10,313 nt of DNA from Nitrososphaerales archaeon TH1920. Its GTDB lineage: Archaea > Thermoproteota > Nitrososphaeria > Nitrososphaerales > Nitrososphaeraceae. Where the stretch lies: NCBI GenBank assembly GCA_014523495.1, contig JAATVM010000054.1, forward strand, positions 1 to 10,313. The letters are read 5' to 3'. The position numbers and the translations under genes were made by a program. This document shows, piece after piece, positions 6,459-10,313 of the stretch; within the stretch, counting starts at the first letter, position 1; every line of letters begins with the position of its first letter. The notes beneath the pieces were generated by a model that was given only the letters and a program-made list of their open reading frames with translations, was not told the origin of the DNA and searched no databases.

Positions 6459-7502
6459 TTGCCAAATAATTGCCCTGCTGATGTTGAAATAAATGAATTA
6501 GACTCTGAGGTAATGGAAAAGATATTAAAGATAATATCCAAAACCACAATAGGTATAGACTGTTTCTTTAACAGCGATTTTTCTGCAGTTATTGATCCTG
6601 AAAGACTATTGTTGGAGTTAATTCATCTCAGACAATCAGGATTGAAATTAAGATTGATTACAGACATAAGTATGAAAGATATTTCATTCTATAGAGAAAT
6701 TGTAAAATATTTTGATGTTAGACATTTAGATCTGGTTGCATGTAATATTATACTGGTCGACGGAACTGAATTTTTAGCTTATCTTTCCACTGCGCAAAAT
6801 AAAACAAGGTTGTTACATGTATCTGATCAGTCGTTCGTATCTGCCCAGAGATTTCTTTTTGATTCCATTTGGAGAATTGCATTACCTTTCAAAGAGAAAA
6901 TTAAAGAAATAGAGTATGGTCATGAAAAATCATTTACAAATAATATTACAAAACCATTAGAGATACTTGGTCTTATCAGAAGATCAATCACATCATCAAT
7001 AGAAGAGATACTAGTCCTATTCTCAGAATACGAAGTATTGACCTATTCGGAGGAAGCAGGAATATTGAATTTATTACAGGATGCCACAAGCAGAGGTATA
7101 AAAGTCAGGGTAATAGTATATAGTGAAAATAATAGAATTAAAGACAAATTAAAAGTTATATTTAATAAGAAATTTCCTAATGTTTCTGTTCAATATTTAC
7201 AAAAAGCATTACAAACAAAAATGACAACAATGATCTTTGACAGAAGGACATTTCTTGACATTTCTACAGTAGTTAAATCTAATCAAAATTTTGAACGTAT
7301 AATTGGACCAAGTGTTTATTCCAATAATGAAATAAAGATCAGCTCCCTGATTTCCATCTTTGAATTCTTATGGATTCAATCGGATATTGATAATCAGAAG
7401 ATAATCAAAGAAGTTTACTTTCAACTCTTTAAGGGATTCAATCTGCAAGATGAATCATATAAAAGGAATTGGACTTTTGAGGCTGATAAGCAGCAAAAAT
7501 AG
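6459..7502 (+). CDS. Stand-alone sensor module like those of thaumarchaeal histidine kinases, lacking the kinase
   Basis: A 347-residue protein starting at TTG. An N-terminal alpha/beta domain (about 1-130) begins with GIDCFFNSDFSAVIDPERL and includes GLKLRLITDIS. A connecting helix (132-152) follows, FLFDSIWRIALPFKEKIKEIE, and resembles the 'LFDTLWxKAIPAxxKIxEIE' segment I recall from thaumarchaeal sensor kinases. The second alpha/beta domain (about 165-325) contains EEILVLFSEYEVLTYSEEAGILNLLQDATSRGIKVRVIV and ends SNNEIKISSLISIFEFLWIQSDI. This second domain looks like the PLD-like sensor fold of TrmB-type regulators, but no HKD catalytic motif is present. In the kinases, HisKA and ATPase domains would follow; here the protein ends 20-30 residues later, and the downstream DNA shows no remnant in any frame. 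It is probably cytosolic; its ligand is unknown. It might bind a signal and modulate a partner kinase. Confidence 0.7.
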   Translation: MPNNCPADVEINELDSEVMEKILKIISKTTIGIDCFFNSDFSAVIDPERLLLELIHLRQSGLKLRLITDISMKDISFYREIVKYFDVRHLDLVACNIILVDGTEFLAYLSTAQNKTRLLHVSDQSFVSAQRFLFDSIWRIALPFKEKIKEIEYGHEKSFTNNITKPLEILGLIRRSITSSIEEILVLFSEYEVLTYSEEAGILNLLQDATSRGIKVRVIVYSENNRIKDKLKVIFNKKFPNVSVQYLQKALQTKMTTMIFDRRTFLDISTVVKSNQNFERIIGPSVYSNNEIKISSLISIFEFLWIQSDIDNQKIIKEVYFQLFKGFNLQDESYKRNWTFEADKQQK

Positions 7503-7639
7503 TCATCTACAAATAATTATAATCTAATCATGTAAATTATCAAAATGGAGTATACACAATCTATTGTCTTTAGTTTGAGTCAATCCTGAAGTAAACTAGC
7601 TCAACCAATAATAACAAGTACGCCGTAATTATAATTGAG

Positions 7640-7939
7640 ATGAGCGAATTTGCCTTCTTTCGCTTTAAGAGTGCTAATATGTTAACACAAGATGAAGAAC
7701 GGAATAAAGACGAGATTATTAGTCTAACAGAACAGGTTCTTGACTCAAGAGGCATAGAGTGCGATGCTAGAATAGCAAAGATCTCCGAAGGTCAATTGAG
7801 AGAAATACTAGAAGAAGTGAGAATGCTACGAAGGAAAAGGAAAAAGAAAAACGTGGTATCAGACGATGGTAGTTCGAATGAAGAATTTAGAGATAATCAA
7901 CGTGAACAATATGATGAGGAAGCAGCATATGTTAGATAG
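7640..7939 (+). CDS. Small highly charged hypothetical protein
   Basis: A 99-residue protein from ATG 7640, or 85 residues from the in-frame ATG 7679. A TATA-like run at 7626-7635 is too close for the first ATG and fits the second better. From residue 14 it is rich in Glu, Asp, Arg and Lys. Helical segments EERNKDEIISLTEQVLDS and EGQLREILEEVRMLRR precede a basic patch, RRKRKKKN, and a long acidic, disordered-looking tail (SDDGSSNEEFRDNQREQYDEE). The helix-plus-basic-patch layout could bind nucleic acid or pair with a partner, but I recognise no family. The next gene starts 8 bases after its stop, so the two are probably co-transcribed. Confidence 0.55.
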   Translation: MSEFAFFRFKSANMLTQDEERNKDEIISLTEQVLDSRGIECDARIAKISEGQLREILEEVRMLRRKRKKKNVVSDDGSSNEEFRDNQREQYDEEAAYVR

Positions 7940-7947
7940 GAAATGAT

Positions 7948-8292
7948 TTGAATATGGATATGGATAACCTTACGAATCGCTGGCTTGCAACCCTTGGTAT
8001 AGGGGCTTTGATTTTTGGATTAGCATTGGTTGTTTTAAAAGTTCCTGTACGGACTATGATCATTTTCTTTGCAATTGGGATACCCGTGGTTTTTTTATGG
8101 CTATATGCTGATGAAAGAGACCGGAAACAAAAGAAAGAAATTGAAGAGTTAAGCAAGATACAAGAGCAACGTTGTATCTGCTCTGTTTGTAAACATGAAC
8201 AAGCAGCAGTGTGTATAGATAAAAAGTGTCCTTGTTGTATTATGTTAAAAGGTGATAGCATAATAGGACATTCTATTAATCCTCTTCAGTAG
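7948..8292 (+). CDS. Two-helix membrane protein with a Cys-rich C-terminal cluster
   Basis: A 114-residue protein. The TTG at 7948 and ATGs at 7954 and 7960 are all possible starts. Hydrophobic helices lie at about residues 12-31 and 37-53, joined by a short KVPVR turn. Next come a charged helix (ADERDRKQKKEIEELSKIQEQ, 54-74) and a compact ligand cluster: C76, C78, C81, H83 and then C89, C94, C96, C97. The positive-inside rule and the charged stretch after helix 2 place the Cys cluster on the cytosolic side. The cluster resembles a small zinc-binding module or zinc ribbon variant. I do not recognise the family. It probably forms an operon with the charged protein just upstream (8-base gap). 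The overlapping long minus-strand frame is its shadow. Confidence 0.65.
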   Translation: MNMDMDNLTNRWLATLGIGALIFGLALVVLKVPVRTMIIFFAIGIPVVFLWLYADERDRKQKKEIEELSKIQEQRCICSVCKHEQAAVCIDKKCPCCIMLKGDSIIGHSINPLQ

Positions 8293-8327
8293 TAGAAAAT
8301 ATTAGTTAGGAATCTGCTGAATTAAGA

Positions 8328-8344
8328 TAGGAAATAATTTCCTA
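8328..8344. repeat. Perfect 17-base palindrome (8+1+8)
   Basis: TAGGAAAT-A-ATTTCCTA is a perfect inverted repeat around a single central base. It lies 36 bases past the stop of the two-helix membrane protein. The one-base loop makes an RNA hairpin strained, so a DNA-binding dimer site is as likely as a terminator. A related sequence without the right arm occurs at 7934-7949. Confidence 0.5.
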
Positions 8345-8469
8345 ATGGAGTGTTACTATTTTATAATATTTACCATAATTGGATATCATTATTTAACAAC
8401 TTATCTAAAAAGTTTTGAAACAAGCCACAAGTCTTTAACTTAGTAATCATCTGGAATCATATGTATATG

Positions 8470-8477
8470 TATAAATA
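8470..8477 (+). promoter_or_regulatory. Strong TATA box upstream of the 36-residue ORF
   Basis: TATAAATA is a consensus-quality archaeal TATA box, centred about 25 bases before the ATG at 8498. This is the spacing expected for a leaderless mRNA starting at that ATG. Confidence 0.4.
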
Positions 8478-8497
8478 TAATCCAAAAATTGATCAAT

Positions 8498-8608
8498 ATG
8501 TTGATGAATCAATCGCCAAAACTATTCAAATCGAGATCTCAACTTCACGATCCAAATCCAATAATTTCTGAATTGCCTTCGGATTTCGTTAGATTGTTAT
8601 TATTTTAG
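8498..8608 (+). CDS. Possible 36-residue leaderless small protein
   Basis: An ATG-to-TAG frame encodes a 36-residue peptide with mixed, protein-like composition and a hydrophobic C-terminus (ELPSDFVRLLLF). The best TATA box of the region sits about 25 bases upstream of the ATG. I recognise no family. It could instead be a non-coding transcript starting at the same promoter. The support is promoter spacing only. Confidence 0.3.
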   Translation: MLMNQSPKLFKSRSQLHDPNPIISELPSDFVRLLLF

Positions 8609-8698
8609 TTATTAAATACTGTTAGCTGATACATAATCTAAATTATTATAGGAATGAAATTTCAAAATATACTATTTACCTTTACATCAACAACAAAT

Positions 8699-8708
8699 AC
8701 TTAAAAAT
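8699..8708 (+). promoter_or_regulatory. TATA-like box for the KAP NTPase gene
   Basis: ACTTAAAAAT is centred about 32 bases before the TTG at 8736. The ATG at 8728 is followed at once by a stop codon, so the TTG is the likely start. Confidence 0.35.
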
Positions 8709-8735
8709 GAAATAAGTTTAAAGTAAGATGTGATT

Positions 8736-10313
8736 TTGTCTAGAGAGGATGAACTATTTCAAAGGGGATTAATCTTAACGGACGATATAGCGATTGACCC
8801 GATTCTTGATTTCAATTTATATCGTGATGCCATAGTCAGCATAGTAAAAAACTCTTATCCAAAATTTACCATGGGAATTTTTGGGGATTGGGGGACTGGA
8901 AAGACAACTTTAATAAATTCTATTGATAAAGCCCTTCAAACTGAGAAGGATTTAATCATAGTAAGACTCGAAGCATGGCGATATAAACAGGAACAATTTG
9001 CATTAGTTTCAATGTTGAAAACTATAGCGTATGCGTTACCGGCTGAGAAACGATTCGAAGATCTAAAACAGAAATTAGAAACAAGTGCAATAAGTTTTCT
9101 TAAGAAGACTTCAGACATTCTAACGTCTATTATAACAAAATATGTATCAGAAGAGGATGAAATTTCACAAGAAATGTTTGATTCTTTTAAGAAAGAATTT
9201 AATTCAAAGATTCAACTAATAGCAGAATTAGATAGGGATACTGTCTATTTTATTGGTTTTGAGGAGATCAGGAAAGAAATAAAGAATTTGCGCCTAGATA
9301 ATCCTGCCTTCAGGATCATTGTATTTGTTGATGATTTGGATAAATGTTCTCCAAAGAAGGCTCTTGAAATATTAGAATTCATAAGAGTGTTTCATGACAT
9401 TGACGGCTTTATTTGCATTATTGGAATAAGTCAAGACATGATGGTTAAATTAAGTGATATAGAAAATAATGAAACTAGTAACGAAGGAGAACATTATATT
9501 AAAAACCTAATTCAAGTCCCTATAACTTTACCGAAATGGAGTAATCAGGATATTGTAAAATTAGTCAGAGACTTTATAAAAAAAGGTATGATTCATGAGA
9601 AATTCAAAGAAGTTATAGATAAAAATATAGAGCTAATTTCTGTGGCAGTAGATAACAACCCAAGAGAAATTAAGAGATTCCTGAACAACTTTATTGTTGC
9701 ATATGAAATTTTTTCCAGTAAGAAAAATTTTGAAGCAAAAGAATTAATTTTTTCCAGTAAGAAAAATTTTGAAGCAAAAGAATTGTTAGTAATACAAGCA
9801 ATTCATTTACGATGGAATAAGTTTTATAATATATTAGTAAAATCAGATCAAAGTTTCTTTAAAGGATTAGATAAATATCTCAAGATGGATGACGAAACAC
9901 GTTTTAAGAGTTTGGATTTGTATGAAGGAAAAAAAGATGAAGGTGATATGAAAGTATGGAAAGTATTGCGTGATTTTAAGACAGATTCAGATTTATGGAA
10001 TTTTTTGGTACAAAATTCAGGTACTTTGAGGAACATACAGGATTGGAGTGTATATAGACGTGCAATAGAGGTGGTTATTGAACCAAGTACTATGCACAGA
10101 AAAAGCATAAACTATGAAGCAGTAAAGTTACTACAAAGTGGAAAGATTAATGAATTCAACGATAAGAGAGCAATAGAATTTAAGATTTTAACTATGAGAG
10201 ATGCGGACCTGAGAGATGCGGACCTGAGAGATGCGGACCTGAGAGATGCGGACCTGAGAGATGCGGACCTGAGAGATGCGGACCTGAGAGATGCGGACCT
10301 GAGAGATGCGGAC
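8736..10313 (+). CDS. KAP-family P-loop NTPase with C-terminal pentapeptide repeats (partial, runs off the right edge)
   Basis: An open frame of 526 codons from TTG to the window edge. Walker A is GDWGTGKT at residues 50-57 and Walker B is IIVFVDDLDKC at 194-204 with D199, D200 and D202. The AWRY motif (80-83), the QVPITLPKW segment (260-268) and NPREIKRFLN (308-317) are KAP hallmarks. KAP NTPases use ATP hydrolysis to organise protein complexes, often at membranes; the F-plasmid phage-exclusion protein PifA belongs to the family. Many members have membrane helices between Walker A and B, but here that interval (58-193) looks soluble. Residues 325-350 are a perfect 13-residue tandem duplication. 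Residues 351-487 are helical and unrecognised. From 488 onward seven RDADL units and part of an eighth form a pentapeptide repeat, expected to fold as a right-handed beta-helix of four repeats per coil. The end of the protein is outside the window. Confidence 0.9.
   Translation, partial: MSREDELFQRGLILTDDIAIDPILDFNLYRDAIVSIVKNSYPKFTMGIFGDWGTGKTTLINSIDKALQTEKDLIIVRLEAWRYKQEQFALVSMLKTIAYALPAEKRFEDLKQKLETSAISFLKKTSDILTSIITKYVSEEDEISQEMFDSFKKEFNSKIQLIAELDRDTVYFIGFEEIRKEIKNLRLDNPAFRIIVFVDDLDKCSPKKALEILEFIRVFHDIDGFICIIGISQDMMVKLSDIENNETSNEGEHYIKNLIQVPITLPKWSNQDIVKLVRDFIKKGMIHEKFKEVIDKNIELISVAVDNNPREIKRFLNNFIVAYEIFSSKKNFEAKELIFSSKKNFEAKELLVIQAIHLRWNKFYNILVKSDQSFFKGLDKYLKMDDETRFKSLDLYEGKKDEGDMKVWKVLRDFKTDSDLWNFLVQNSGTLRNIQDWSVYRRAIEVVIEPSTMHRKSINYEAVKLLQSGKINEFNDKRAIEFKILTMRDADLRDADLRDADLRDADLRDADLRDADLRDADLRDAD
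9707..9784 (+). repeat. Perfect 39-base tandem duplication inside the KAP gene
   Basis: Two adjacent copies (9707-9745 and 9746-9784) are identical over all 39 bases. The period is a multiple of three, so the reading frame is kept and 13 residues (IFSSKKNFEAKEL) are doubled at 325-337 and 338-350. The complete nucleotide identity points to a recent duplication, or to an assembly artefact. Confidence 0.95.
10197..10313 (+). repeat. Perfect 15-base tandem array encoding RDADL pentapeptides
   Basis: The unit AGAGATGCGGACCTG is repeated seven times in full, plus 12 bases of an eighth copy, with no mismatch up to the window edge. It begins directly after ACT-ATG in the KAP frame. The unit is 9/15 G+C, clearly richer than the AT-rich gene around it, and uses GCG, GAC and CTG codons that are uncommon upstream. 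The translation is the pentapeptide-repeat pattern A(D/N)LxR. Further copies probably lie to the right. Confidence 0.97.

Larger units (their letters stand above)
8293..8735. other. Gene-poor AT-rich region of about 440 bases
   Basis: No long ORF, tRNA or other recognisable RNA is present. The region holds a perfect 17-base palindrome (8328-8344), a very short ORF encoding 32 mainly hydrophobic residues (8345-8443) that I do not trust, a better-supported 36-residue ORF (8498-8608), and the presumed promoter of the KAP gene (8699-8708). Its length is unusual for the window and may contain regulatory sequence for the NTPase. Confidence 0.5.

Noticed and set aside
7932..8261. 109-codon minus-strand frame opposite the two-helix membrane protein
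   Set aside because: The plus strand explains the region better, with two helices and a clean Cys cluster.
8345..8443. 32-residue hydrophobic ORF starting beside the palindrome
   Set aside because: Composition is what AT-rich DNA gives by chance (Ile, Tyr, Phe, Thr), and no promoter is placed properly.
9848..10108. 86-codon minus-strand frame inside the KAP gene
   Set aside because: Antisense to a continuous conserved NTPase frame and without protein-like motifs.
10197..10313. CRISPR-like array at the right edge
   Set aside because: There are no spacers: the 15-base units abut directly and continue the KAP reading frame as pentapeptide repeats.

Overview
The window looks like chromosomal DNA of an ammonia-oxidising archaeon (Nitrososphaerota, formerly Thaumarchaeota), probably of the Nitrososphaera/Nitrosocosmicus type. 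This is an inference from several signs. The DNA is AT-rich. Genes have AT-rich TATA-like boxes about 25-32 bases before ATG or TTG starts, as in leaderless archaeal transcripts. The gene content also fits: a plastocyanin-like cupredoxin domain, an F420/PPOX-type flavin-fold protein, a secreted protein with many N-glycosylation sequons, several small Cys/His-rich proteins, and a sensor domain resembling those of thaumarchaeal histidine kinases. I see no tRNA, rRNA, CRISPR array, transposase or integrase.

Left part (1-3450). A minus-strand gene runs off the left edge, divergent from an unrecognised 143-codon plus-strand ORF. A 48-residue His/Cys-rich minus-strand gene (835-981) follows; it was found by direct reading. 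It is divergent from a two-domain protein (1158-2219) in which a cupredoxin domain is fused to a class III nucleotide cyclase with the Lys/Thr substrate pair of class IIIb. A T-rich stretch then separates this from a 12-helix MFS transporter (2293-3447).

Middle part (3587-6313). This is a run of mostly single-gene units: a secreted glycoprotein candidate, an MTH1187-type thiamine-binding protein, a small Cys-rich protein behind a PPOX-family protein (likely co-transcribed, minus strand), a VOC-superfamily protein on the other strand, and a DUF4242 protein.

Right part (6459-10313). A stand-alone sensor module without kinase domains (6459-7502) comes first. Next is a tight pair of small genes: a charged protein, then a two-helix membrane protein with a cytosolic-type Cys cluster. 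A gene-poor stretch of about 440 bases holds a perfect 17-base palindrome and a possible 36-residue leaderless ORF. The window ends inside a KAP-family P-loop NTPase gene (8736 to beyond the edge). It carries a perfect 39-base tandem duplication and ends in a perfect 15-base tandem array encoding RDADL pentapeptide repeats.

The two most notable items are the cupredoxin-cyclase fusion, a plausible direct link from copper or redox state to a cyclic nucleotide signal, and the KAP-pentapeptide NTPase with in-frame, nucleotide-identical repeats. The latter is a candidate fast-changing conflict or sensing protein. Apart from the two small adjacent pairs there is little evidence of operons, so functional links between neighbours are weak.
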